8,897 bases of DNA from an uncultured Gammaproteobacteria bacterium (GCA_947258805.1 CAMYJV010000107.1:1-8897); one strand, 5' to 3'; shown: positions 1 to 6,723, counted from the first letter of the stretch. Notes: generated from the sequence alone by a model not told the origin. Numbers and translations are program-made.

Positions 1-1
1 C

Positions 2-148
2 GAGGCCGAGTACGACGCAGATCCCCGCGGGCTGATTAGCCGCCTGTACCAGACCACCGGCGCAGAACTGAACCCGGTACTGGCTCACACGGCCGCTTAC
101 TCGTTGCTGTTCTGCATCCTGGTGTCGGCCGGCATCATGATTGGATAA
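2..148 (+). CDS. C-terminal fragment of a membrane protein, possibly a UbiA/MenA-type prenyltransferase
   Basis: An open frame enters from the left edge and ends at TAA (146-148), giving 48 residues without a start. The fragment has an acidic, polar first half (EAEYDADPRGLISRLYQ) followed by LNPVLAHTAAYSLLFCILVSAG, a hydrophobic stretch that looks like a last transmembrane helix ending almost at the C-terminus. A polar segment, then an 'LNPxLxxTA' type motif, then a final helix resembles the C-terminus of 1,4-dihydroxy-2-naphthoate or related UbiA-superfamily prenyltransferases, integral inner-membrane enzymes of quinone biosynthesis. That match is from memory of the family and rests on few residues. 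The catalytic Asp-rich motifs would lie outside the window. It converges on the acyl-CoA dehydrogenase gene with 11 bases between stops and no visible terminator hairpin. Coding is quite sure; the family is tentative. Confidence 0.5.
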   Translation, partial: EAEYDADPRGLISRLYQTTGAELNPVLAHTAAYSLLFCILVSAGIMIG

Positions 149-159
149 GGCGGGCGCGA

Positions 160-1344
160 TTAAAGCTCCATGGACATGAAATACCTCAGCACCTCGTTCG
201 CACCGTCGTAGATGGGCGTAACCATTGCGTCGCGGACCAGTTTTTCCGCCGGATAGTCTTTCATGTAGCCGTAGCCGCCCAGGACCTGCATGGCGTCTAC
301 CGTGACCTTGCGGGCGACTTCCGACGCATAGACCTTGGCCATGGACGGGTTCACGTCGTCACCGTGCTTGCCCTGGTCGCTGGCCCACGCGATGCGCTGA
401 ATCAGCAGGCGCCCGGTCTCGATAGCCATCTTCATATCCACCAGTTTGTTACCGATGGCCTGGTACTGGATGATGGGCTGCCCCCAGGTCTGCCGCTCTT
501 TCGCATAGGCCAGGGCCATTTCGTAAGCGGCCCGGGCGATACCCAGGGCCAGCGAGCCCATGCCGACGCCGTTCGCGTGATACGTCTGCAGCAGGATCTC
601 GACGCCCTTACCCTCTTCGCCCAGCAGGTCGTCGTCGGACAACTCCATGTCGTCGAAAATCAGCCCGCCGTTGCTGGACGCGCGATGGCCCATCTTGTCC
701 TCGATCTTCCCCACCGAAAAACCGGGCGTATCTGCCGAGAAGTAGAAAATGGAATTGGATGCGAAGTTCGGGGCGTTCCTGTCCGTGCGCGCCATGCAGC
801 CGTATAGCGCCGCCTGGCCGGCGTTCGTGGTGAATTGTTTCGCGCCATTAATCGAGTACCCGCCGTCGATCTTTTTCGCGAAAGTCTTCGTCCCGAATCT
901 CGGATCTTCGCCCGTGTAGAAAATTTCCGTGCCGCCGGATGGTTCCGTTGCGCCGAAACCCAGCGAATAGCTGCCGGTCTTGTCTTCGCAAAACGGCACC
1001 AGCCACCGCTCGCACTGCGCGGGCGTGGCGTTCGCAGCGACCATCCGCGAAATGGCAATGGTGGCCGCAAAACTGAAGGCGACGCCCGCATCAGCCACCG
1101 CCAGCTCTTCCATCATGATAGAGAAATCCACCAGGCCGCCGCCCATGCCGCCGTATTGCTCCGGCACGAGCAGCGTGTGGAAGCCCAGTTCGAAACCCTT
1201 GCCGATCACGGCCTTCGGAAAGGACTCGCGCGGATCCGGGATCTCGTCGATGCTCGCCGCGACCGGCGCAATTTCTTTTTCAGCAAAACGCCGGCACGTT
1301 TCCCTGAGCTGTTGCTGTTCTTCCGTGAGTTCGAAATTGATCAC
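160..1344 (-). CDS. Acyl-CoA dehydrogenase family protein with atypical catalytic residue
   Basis: The 394-residue protein has the full length and layout of FAD-dependent acyl-CoA dehydrogenases: an N-terminal helical domain (about 1-120), a middle beta domain with ATEPSGGTE (132-140) and NGAKQFTTN (166-174), and a C-terminal helical domain with KERQTWGQ (282-289, the FAD-contacting Arg is R284), VLGGYGYMKDYP (354-365) and the final IYDGANEVLR (378-387). Such flavoproteins alpha,beta-desaturate acyl-CoA thioesters in the cytoplasm and pass electrons to ETF. In most members the final motif reads YEGT or YEGA, with Glu as catalytic base; here it is Asp380. The usual T/E-R pair in the adjoining helix (Thr255-Arg256 in MCAD) aligns with Asn258-Gly259. 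The protein may therefore use an unusual acyl-CoA or have altered activity. It starts at GTG with GCGAGG seven bases upstream, 24 bases after the cupin gene, and is the last gene of the cluster. The family is certain; the substrate is unknown. Confidence 0.95.
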   Translation of the reverse strand: MINFELTEEQQQLRETCRRFAEKEIAPVAASIDEIPDPRESFPKAVIGKGFELGFHTLLVPEQYGGMGGGLVDFSIMMEELAVADAGVAFSFAATIAISRMVAANATPAQCERWLVPFCEDKTGSYSLGFGATEPSGGTEIFYTGEDPRFGTKTFAKKIDGGYSINGAKQFTTNAGQAALYGCMARTDRNAPNFASNSIFYFSADTPGFSVGKIEDKMGHRASSNGGLIFDDMELSDDDLLGEEGKGVEILLQTYHANGVGMGSLALGIARAAYEMALAYAKERQTWGQPIIQYQAIGNKLVDMKMAIETGRLLIQRIAWASDQGKHGDDVNPSMAKVYASEVARKVTVDAMQVLGGYGYMKDYPAEKLVRDAMVTPIYDGANEVLRYFMSMEL

Positions 1345-1368
1345 GTCGGTGCCTCGCTTACGTGTGGA

Positions 1369-1878
1369 TTACTTGGACTCGGGGAGAGGCACAACGGCAA
1401 ACAGGCCCATACCCGTGCTTACCATGCGGGACAAGTGGCCGGCGCCCGTGGTGTCTTCGACGAGCAGCACGTCACCGGGCTCGAACGCCCGCTCCTCGCC
1501 GTCAGAGGCATAAAAGACCATCTTGCCGGACAAAGGGATGATGAACTGTCGTCGCGGCGCGGGGTAGGGTTTGTTGCCGCCCCAGTAGGCGGGCATGGCG
1601 ATGAAATGGAAGCCCTCGGCTTCGCGGATACCTTCGAGCGGAAACCAGACGGCCGGGATTTCCTCGCTGCCGTAGTCCTGGTACGCAAAGGTCACGGTCA
1701 CGTCCTCGAAGTGGGTCTCGTTGTCTTCGCCCGTGTACAGCCGCGTATAGCGCAGCAAATCGGCTGTTTTCGGCGGCGCACTGGCGGTTTTCTCGTGCCC
1801 GCCCGCCCATGCCGGCGGGCCCCCCAGCGAGACCACTGCGATGGCTGTGCACAAGCCAAGCCCAATATATTTATTCAC
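1369..1878 (-). CDS. Secreted cupin-like protein
   Basis: This 169-residue protein starts with a Sec-type signal peptide: Lys3, a hydrophobic core at about 5-20, and a PAWA|GG cleavage site near residue 25, so it is probably periplasmic. The remainder looks like a single small beta-barrel (cupin) domain: EGFHFIAMPAYWGG (88-101), PAPRRQFIIPLSGKM (106-120, with the 'R-Q-F-x-x-x-LSG' strand), the SDGEER turn, then FEPGDVLLVEDTTGAGHLSR (132-151), which corresponds to cupin motif 2. Motif 1's HxH and downstream Glu are not evident, and His148 is the only obvious conserved-looking histidine, so a metal site is doubtful. The function is not known. The start is GTG at 1878 with GGGAG about 7-11 bases upstream. 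The gene sits between the large molybdenum subunit (36 bases) and the acyl-CoA dehydrogenase (24 bases), suggesting it binds or modifies a product or substrate of the exported oxidoreductase. That role is inference. Confidence 0.85.
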   Translation of the reverse strand: MNKYIGLGLCTAIAVVSLGGPPAWAGGHEKTASAPPKTADLLRYTRLYTGEDNETHFEDVTVTFAYQDYGSEEIPAVWFPLEGIREAEGFHFIAMPAYWGGNKPYPAPRRQFIIPLSGKMVFYASDGEERAFEPGDVLLVEDTTGAGHLSRMVSTGMGLFAVVPLPESK

Positions 1879-1895
1879 ACTTCTCTCCCGTTTAG

Positions 1896-1913
1896 TGGGT
1901 TGACGTCAAACCA
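1896..1913. promoter_or_regulatory. 18-base imperfect palindrome between molybdenum subunit and cupin genes
   Basis: The spacer reads TGGGTTGACGTCAAACCA on the plus strand, an inverted repeat with 8 of 9 pairs matching around a perfect ten-base core (TTGACGTCAA, 1900-1909) with no loop. It begins two bases outside the stop codon (1915-1917) of the upstream gene and ends before the ribosome binding site of the cupin gene. A loop-free palindrome is more like a dimeric-protein operator than a terminator, and no T-run follows. It could be chance; no regulator gene lies nearby. Confidence 0.25.
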
Positions 1914-1914
1914 A

Positions 1915-4065
1915 CTAGAGTCGCAGCGGCAATGACCGCAGCCGCTCACCGGTGGCGCGGAAGACGGCGTTGGCGACGGCCGGGGCCACCGGGGCCACAG
2001 CGCACTCGCCCACACCCGCCGGATGATCGCCACTTTCAATCAGGTGGATCTCCATCTTTGGCGTTTCGTCCATGCGCAGCACCGGGAAGTCATTAAAGTT
2101 GCCCTGCACGACGGCCCGGTTGGCGATGGTAACTTCGCTCTTCAGAGCGGCCGTCAGCCCCCAGACGATGCAGCTCTCGATCTGTGTCTTCGCGATGTCC
2201 GGGTTGATCACCATGCCTGGGTCCACCACGCAGACAATTCGTTTCACGCGGATCTGGTTGTTCTTCACCACCACGTCGGCGACCTGGCCGCTAACGGCAC
2301 CCTTGATCTGATCGACCGCAACACCCTGGAAAACACCCGGTTCAGTATTACCCCAGTCGGCCAGCTCCACCACTCGATCGAGCACCGTGCGGGCGCGGGA
2401 CCCCGGCTCGAGGTGCTGACGGCGAAACTCGATCACATCCGCGCCGGCCTGGTGGGCCATTTCGTCGATGAAGCCCTCCATGAAGAACCCGTTGTGAGAA
2501 TGGCCGACAGAGCGCCAGAAGCTCACCGGGATGCCCGGCTTCCACATGACCTGGTCTGCGTCCATCTCACCGAGGCGATACGCGCTGTCGACGGCGCCCT
2601 CGATGTTCTCGATATCATCCCGCGCCGCCTGCGCGACGATCTGGTTGAAGGCAAATTCCGGCAGCCAGGCCGGGAACAGACGGTCGCGGATGCCGGGGAC
2701 CAGGGTCGCGTGGAGACTGGGCGTGCAAATGCGGTAGCGCCAGGCCTGCACGGCTTCGCCGTTCAGGTCGGCGCTCATCCGACACTTCACGGACGGGCGA
2801 TACATGTCGTGGCGTATATCGTCTTCGCGGCTCCAGATGACTTTCACGGGCTGGCCCGTCTTTTTCGCGATTAGTGCGGCTTCGACACCGGCGTTGGGAT
2901 ACACCCGCCGGCCAAAGCCACCGCCGGCAAAAGTGCTGTGCACGGTGACCTGCTCGACGGGCCGGTCCAGGGCCCTGGCAACGCCGGACTGCACGACGCC
3001 GGGCGCCTGCGTCGACACCCAGACATCGACCTTGTCGTCACCGATGGCCACGGTGGCATTCATCGGCTCCATGCACGCGTGGGCCTGGAAGGGTGCGGTG
3101 TATTCGGCCGTCAGCACGTTGGTGCCTGCGAAGGGCCCGTCTTCCTTTTCCCGCTCGTCGAGCAGGCGCGCCTGCGCCTGGGCGATGGTGGCGCTGGACT
3201 CCTGCGTCGCGTCGTCCGGTCTCCAGGTGACTTTCAACAGGTCGGCAGCCCGGCGCGCGTGCCAGTAGTGCCTGGCCACCACCGCGACCCCCGCCTCGAT
3301 GTCAAAAATATCCACGACGCCCGTCGCGCTCCTGGCCTCGCTGGCGTCAAAATTGTCGAGACACCCGCCGAAATGCGGGCAGCGCACAACCACGGCCGTC
3401 AGGGCATCGGGCACCTGCGTATCCATGCCGTAAATCGCTGCGCCGTTCACTTTGGCTTCGCTATCGAGGCGTTTTTCGAAGCGCCCGATGTACTGGAAAT
3501 CCGCCGGGGGCTTCAACTCTACTGACTCAGGCAGCGGCAGCGCAGCGGCCGCCTCCACCAGTTCACCAATATTCACGTCGCGGCCGTTCGCCGGATCCAG
3601 CACACGGGCGTCGCGAAATTCCAGCGTCTCTGCCGCGACGCCCCAGTCCTGCGCGGCAGCCTGCAGCAGCAGCGTGCGCACCGCAGCCGCCGCTTCGCGC
3701 ACCGGCACGTAGCAGGTGATCATGGAACTGCTGGCATTGGTAATCTGCAGGTCGAACTGCGGGTTCAGGTAGGCCGGATGCACCCCCGCGAATTCGGTCT
3801 CGATGCTCGTGGGCGGGGTGTTCAGTTCCTCCGCAACAATAGTGGTTAACCCGGTCAGGATGCCCTGGCCCATCTCGGTCTTGTGAATCTGCAGCACAAT
3901 GCGGCCTTCCGGCGTGACCTGCAGGAAGGCGTTGGGCTGCAACGCGCCTGGTATGCCGTTGGGAAAGGGAGGCGGCTCTTTTCCCCGGGTCAGTGCGAAA
4001 CCGAGCACCAGGCCGCCACCGACTACGCCAGTGGTCAGCAGAAAACCGCGACGAGAGATAGCCAT
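1915..4065 (-). CDS. Molybdopterin-binding large subunit of a xanthine-oxidase-family hydroxylase (IorB-like), Tat-exported
   Basis: The 716-residue protein is the molybdenum subunit of a two-subunit hydroxylase like isoquinoline 1-oxidoreductase or membrane-linked aldehyde dehydrogenases, which hydroxylate a carbon with water and send electrons through the [2Fe-2S] partner. It opens with a Tat signal (SRRGFLL, twin Arg at 5-6, then a Gly/Val/Leu-rich core to about residue 25). Seen in order are EMGQGI (64-69), the aldehyde-oxidase 'hammerhead'-like region (about 190-285), HACMEPMNA (329-337), the cofactor loop GGGFGRR (381-387), FWRSVGHSHNGFFMEGF (516-532), VDPG (614-617) and GVGECAVAP (684-692), where Glu687 is the expected active-site base. 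No C-terminal cytochrome c domain is fused. ATG at 4065 is chosen because the Tat signal begins there with GGAGG seven bases upstream; the frame stays open further upstream, but that part only overlaps the iron-sulfur gene. It lies two bases after that gene's stop. The true substrate is unknown. Confidence 0.95.
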   Translation of the reverse strand: MAISRRGFLLTTGVVGGGLVLGFALTRGKEPPPFPNGIPGALQPNAFLQVTPEGRIVLQIHKTEMGQGILTGLTTIVAEELNTPPTSIETEFAGVHPAYLNPQFDLQITNASSSMITCYVPVREAAAAVRTLLLQAAAQDWGVAAETLEFRDARVLDPANGRDVNIGELVEAAAALPLPESVELKPPADFQYIGRFEKRLDSEAKVNGAAIYGMDTQVPDALTAVVVRCPHFGGCLDNFDASEARSATGVVDIFDIEAGVAVVARHYWHARRAADLLKVTWRPDDATQESSATIAQAQARLLDEREKEDGPFAGTNVLTAEYTAPFQAHACMEPMNATVAIGDDKVDVWVSTQAPGVVQSGVARALDRPVEQVTVHSTFAGGGFGRRVYPNAGVEAALIAKKTGQPVKVIWSREDDIRHDMYRPSVKCRMSADLNGEAVQAWRYRICTPSLHATLVPGIRDRLFPAWLPEFAFNQIVAQAARDDIENIEGAVDSAYRLGEMDADQVMWKPGIPVSFWRSVGHSHNGFFMEGFIDEMAHQAGADVIEFRRQHLEPGSRARTVLDRVVELADWGNTEPGVFQGVAVDQIKGAVSGQVADVVVKNNQIRVKRIVCVVDPGMVINPDIAKTQIESCIVWGLTAALKSEVTIANRAVVQGNFNDFPVLRMDETPKMEIHLIESGDHPAGVGECAVAPVAPAVANAVFRATGERLRSLPLRL

Positions 4066-4067
4066 CG

Positions 4068-4544
4068 TCAAACCTCCTCGCCCTGACCGGGCGCAGACTG
4101 CTCGGCAGCCAGGTGGATGGCCTCGCGGATCCGCTGGTACGTGCCGCAGCGGCAAATGTTGCCGGACATGGCTGCGTCGATGTCCGCATCGCTGGGGCGA
4201 GGATTTGCGGCCAGTAACGCGGCGGCAGACATGATTTGCCCTGACTGACAGTATCCGCATTGCGGTGCGTTCCTGGCAACCCAGGCCCGCTGCAGGGGAT
4301 GGGAAGACGTGGGCGACAAACCTTCGATGGTGGTGACTGCCCGTCCTTCGACCTGGGCCGTGGCGATCATGCAGCTGCGCACCGGCACACCGTCGATGTG
4401 CACGGTACAGGCACCACAGACTCCGATACCACAACCAAACTTCGTGCCTGTTAGTGCGAGGTCTTCCCGAAGCGCCCAGAGCAAGGGCATGTCGGGGTCG
4501 CCGTCGAACTGACGAACTTCATCATTTATATTCAGCTTGAGCAT
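4068..4544 (-). CDS. [2Fe-2S] small subunit of molybdenum hydroxylase (IorA-like)
   Basis: This 158-residue protein has the standard two-domain form of the iron-sulfur subunit of xanthine-oxidase-family enzymes. The N-terminal plant-ferredoxin-type domain carries Cys38, Cys43, Cys46 (CGIGVCGAC) and Cys58; the C-terminal helical domain carries Cys96, Cys99 (CGYC) and Cys131, Cys133 (CRC). All eight ligands of the two clusters are present. It takes electrons from the molybdenum cofactor of the large subunit and passes them onward, in this family usually to a c-type cytochrome. No signal peptide is present; in this family the small subunit is thought to cross the membrane folded with the Tat-tagged large subunit. 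The start is ATG at 4544 with only a weak upstream purine run. It follows the racemase-like gene by 29 bases. Family identification is firm. Confidence 0.96.
   Translation of the reverse strand: MLKLNINDEVRQFDGDPDMPLLWALREDLALTGTKFGCGIGVCGACTVHIDGVPVRSCMIATAQVEGRAVTTIEGLSPTSSHPLQRAWVARNAPQCGYCQSGQIMSAAALLAANPRPSDADIDAAMSGNICRCGTYQRIREAIHLAAEQSAPGQGEEV
4073..4077 (-). promoter_or_regulatory. Ribosome binding site of the molybdenum subunit gene, inside the upstream gene
   Basis: On the minus strand GGAGG lies seven bases before the ATG at 4063-4065 and is part of the last Glu-Glu-Val codons of the iron-sulfur subunit gene. The stop TGA (4068-4070) is two bases from the ATG. This fixes the start at the Tat signal and suggests translational coupling, keeping the two subunits in equal amounts. 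Confidence 0.8.
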
Positions 4545-4573
4545 GGTCTCATTTACCCAGGTTGTCAGTCATT

Positions 4574-5332
4574 TCAATATCTGTCCGGCACAGACCTCAG
4601 CACGGAGTCGTTCAAAACTTCCGGCGACGGAAAACTGCGCTTGCTGTGGGCCACGCCCAGGTCGAGCAGGAATTCGCACTGCAGGTATCCCGCCAGCGCA
4701 GGATTGACGACGGGGACCGGCAGGCGTTCGGCAAGGTACTGGTGCGACTGGTACATGGTGGTGGAACCGAGCACGATGACGGCTGCACCGTCCTCTTCAA
4801 TCGCCCGGTGCGCCGCGTCTTCCAGGGCCTGGAAGACGATCTCTTCCTTGCCGGTCAACAGCTCGTCCAGGTCCGGACGGGTATCGATATCACGAATCGA
4901 AGCCAGGCGACCCTCCAGGCCGTGGCGCGCGAGCACTTTTCGGTAGGCCGGACACCAGCGGTCCCACAGCGTGAGAATGGAGAATTTCGCGCCGAGACTC
5001 GCCGCCAGCAGGAACGACGTTTCGCCCGCACCGACCACCGGGATACTCAGCCGCGAGCGCACTGCTTCAATGCCGGTATCCGTCACGGTGTCGATGCAGA
5101 CGGCGTGGTAGCCCTGGTCCTCTGCCGTGCAGGCCGCTTCAAGAATAAATGCAGACGCGAGTACGTCCTCGTAATAAGAGTCGAGAATTCGCGCGCCTTC
5201 GCGGGGAAAAACGAAATCGACCTGGGAACCCGCGCGCTTGATGGCATTCGGCACCTGGCCGGCGAACAACGGGTGGGCCGCCTCCGGTGCCGGCACCGGC
5301 AGCAGCATCAGGATCTTGCGTGTCGTAGCCAA
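4574..5332 (-). CDS. Asp/Glu racemase superfamily protein (hydantoin racemase-like), second catalytic Cys replaced
   Basis: The protein (252 residues from the chosen start) resembles the Asp/Glu/hydantoin racemase fold: an N-terminal beta strand (RKILMLLPVP), CIDTVTDTGIEAVR with the first candidate catalytic Cys79, SIPVVGAGETSFLLAASLG, and a second half with VIVLGSTTM followed by RLPVPVVNPALAG. Racemases of this group use two cysteines; the second normally sits in LGC(T/A)xM. Here that position is Ser180, so a standard two-Cys racemization is doubtful and another isomerase, lyase or decarboxylase-like role is possible. The start is uncertain. TTG at 5332 has GGGAGG upstream but 15 bases away; GTG at 5392 gives 20 extra residues unlike the family; ATG at 5308 cuts into the first strand. 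It is the first gene of the cluster, 29 bases before the iron-sulfur subunit. No signal peptide is seen, so it should be cytoplasmic. The fold is confident; the reaction is not. Confidence 0.85.
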   Translation of the reverse strand: MATTRKILMLLPVPAPEAAHPLFAGQVPNAIKRAGSQVDFVFPREGARILDSYYEDVLASAFILEAACTAEDQGYHAVCIDTVTDTGIEAVRSRLSIPVVGAGETSFLLAASLGAKFSILTLWDRWCPAYRKVLARHGLEGRLASIRDIDTRPDLDELLTGKEEIVFQALEDAAHRAIEEDGAAVIVLGSTTMYQSHQYLAERLPVPVVNPALAGYLQCEFLLDLGVAHSKRSFPSPEVLNDSVLRSVPDRY

Positions 5333-5620
5333 CGCGCTGTGGTCTAACCTCCCATCAAAGTGGCGGCGCCAGACTGAGCCACCAGAATACACCCTTGGTG
5401 CGTGCGCATGCCTCCGCGACCCGGCTTCCGGTCGGCCGATCAGACATTTCCGGCAATCGAATTGTCACAACAAGCAACGGCCGCGCTGCCCGGCTCGCGG
5501 CTGTAGTCGTTGGCGTGCGGCTGGCCGCGCCCCGGCTGACTGCGGGCGAATTCTTCAGCCCCCGTTAGCAACACGCGGTGAGCGATGCGACGAGCCGGAG
5601 CCCGGATCGGTCACCCGGCC
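5333..5620. other. GC-rich non-coding stretch with inverted repeats between two minus-strand genes
   Basis: This 288-base gap (228 if the racemase-like gene starts at 5392) should hold the promoter of the five-gene cluster and the end of the AI-2E-type gene. No convincing -35/-10 pair was found. Three inverted repeats are visible: GCCGCG/CGCGGC (5480-5485 and 5496-5501, flanked by CAACG/CGTTG at 5475-5479 and 5508-5512), a GC-rich 7-8 pair stem with a 2-base bulge (5512-5531), and GGCTGA/TCAGCC (5534-5539 and 5555-5560). None is followed by a T-run on either strand, so they are not classic terminators. TTGTCACAA (5462-5470) is a small palindrome that could be part of an operator. Confidence 0.4.
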
Positions 5621-6718
5621 TCAGCCTGACTCCTGTGCCCTGGGTATCGGGGGCCTTTGTTCCAGCCAGACGATAAACAGAGCGTAGCTCAAGCCGAGCA
5701 CAATCGGGCCGACGAACAGGCCGATAAGACCGCTGGCGAGCATGCCACCGACCACTCCGATCAGAATGACCGGCATGGGCACTTCCAAGCCGCGGCCAAG
5801 CATCAGTGGCTTGAGAAAGCCGTCCGCGAACGAGAAGAACGCCGACCAGATTGCGAACGGGATCGCGGTACTCGGATCGGCGGTAGCGAACACCAAAATA
5901 ATGATTGGAAGAAACAGCAGCAGCATGGGTATCTGCGCAATGGCAAACAGCAAGGTGATCACCGAAAGCACGCCCGCAGCCGGCACGCCGGCAACGAACA
6001 GGCCGACAGCAAGAAAGAAAGTCTGTATCAGCGCGATGCCGAGTACGCCCCGCACCACGCTGAGTATGGTGTCACGGCACAGGTCCAACAGCTTGTTGCC
6101 GCGCTCGTCTGCCAGTCGGACGAACAATGCCCTCATCAGCCTCTCGCCGGCTTGCGAATTCGCAAGCAAGGCTGCGCCGATAATGATAGACAGCGCAAAT
6201 AACAGGATATCCACGCCGGTGCCGAGGGCCCTCTTGAGCAGCCAGCCCGAGAAGGCCCGGATCTGCGGCTGAAAATCGTCCAGTGCCTCCTCCAGGTTGC
6301 GAGAGGCGAGACTCCAGGTGTCGTAGAAACGCTTGCCGACGACAGGGAGCTCGGCAACCCGGTCCGGCGGAGGCGGAATGCTCAGATCGCCGGCCTCGAG
6401 CTGCTGGGCGAACCCCTGGGCACTGGTCACCACCGACTCACTGAGAAGCACCGTCGGGGTGATCAGGACAGCGAGTGCCAGCAACGCGAACAGCGTTGCG
6501 GCCAGCCCGTCGCGCCCGCCGAGCATAGCCTTCAGCCGGCTGAAACCGCCGTAACCCGCCACAGCAATGATGATTCCCCAGACCAGCGGGCCCAGGAACG
6601 GGCTGAAGATCTGGAAACTCCACAGTGCCAGAAGCACCACGATGCCGATGCGGATCACAATCTCCATGATCTTGCGTGTGAGTTCTGGGTCAGTGCCCGA
6701 CGGTGTTGCTGTATTCAT
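5621..6718 (-). CDS. AI-2E/PerM family multi-pass membrane transporter-like protein
   Basis: The 365-residue protein has the pattern of the AI-2E transporter (PerM/YdiK/TqsA) family: two or three N-terminal helices (about 20-55 and 70-98), a soluble stretch with a Pro run (115-119) and an amphipathic segment (about 110-165), then helices at about 168-187, 223-245, 248-280, 283-298 and 315-352. The family's C-terminal block is clear: FLKPLMLGRG (301-310) and VPMPVILIGVVGGML (313-327) then GLIGLFVGPIVLGL (330-343). Known members export AI-2 or act as ion antiporters, and most have no assigned substrate, so a quorum-sensing role should not be assumed. ATG at 6718 is chosen because AGGAGA sits five bases upstream; an in-frame upstream start at 6751 would add 11 Cys- and Arg-containing residues unlike the family. 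Gaps of more than 150 bases on both sides suggest it is transcribed alone. Confidence 0.93.
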   Translation of the reverse strand: MNTATPSGTDPELTRKIMEIVIRIGIVVLLALWSFQIFSPFLGPLVWGIIIAVAGYGGFSRLKAMLGGRDGLAATLFALLALAVLITPTVLLSESVVTSAQGFAQQLEAGDLSIPPPPDRVAELPVVGKRFYDTWSLASRNLEEALDDFQPQIRAFSGWLLKRALGTGVDILLFALSIIIGAALLANSQAGERLMRALFVRLADERGNKLLDLCRDTILSVVRGVLGIALIQTFFLAVGLFVAGVPAAGVLSVITLLFAIAQIPMLLLFLPIIILVFATADPSTAIPFAIWSAFFSFADGFLKPLMLGRGLEVPMPVILIGVVGGMLASGLIGLFVGPIVLGLSYALFIVWLEQRPPIPRAQESG

Positions 6719-6723
6719 GAACG

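Noticed and set aside
835..1935. Long plus-strand open frame (366 codons) running opposite the acyl-CoA dehydrogenase and cupin genes
   Set aside because: It spans two well-recognised minus-strand genes and their spacer, and its translation is Arg/His/Gln-rich with no domain. It is a mirror effect of high-GC codon bias.
2023..2874. Plus-strand open frame opposite the molybdenum subunit gene
   Set aside because: The translation is His/Asp/Arg-rich without recognisable motifs, while the opposite strand carries conserved active-site motifs throughout.
4066..4434. N-terminal extension of the molybdenum subunit frame into the iron-sulfur gene
   Set aside because: The extra residues are out-of-frame translation of the iron-sulfur subunit, and the Tat signal with a good ribosome binding site marks the start at 4065.
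1915..5332. Nicotinate degradation cluster (NicAB plus maleate isomerase)
   Set aside because: The large subunit lacks the cytochrome c domains of NicB, the racemase-fold protein lacks the second Cys needed by maleate isomerase, and no NicC, NicX, NicD or NicF homologue is present.
4562..5347. Plus-strand open frame opposite the racemase-like gene
   Set aside because: It has the same shadow character; the minus strand shows the racemase-fold motifs.
5512..5531. Intrinsic terminator for the AI-2E-type gene
   Set aside because: The stem is GC-rich but bulged, with a very tight loop and no T-run on either strand.
5238..5687. Plus-strand open frame across the intergenic region at 5393-5620
   Set aside because: It begins inside one real gene and ends inside another, has low-complexity Arg/Pro/Ala content, no ribosome binding site and no family resemblance.
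5621..6718. Quorum-sensing (AI-2) exporter
   Set aside because: Only a few members of this family are linked to AI-2, and no other signalling gene is present; only the family name is supported.
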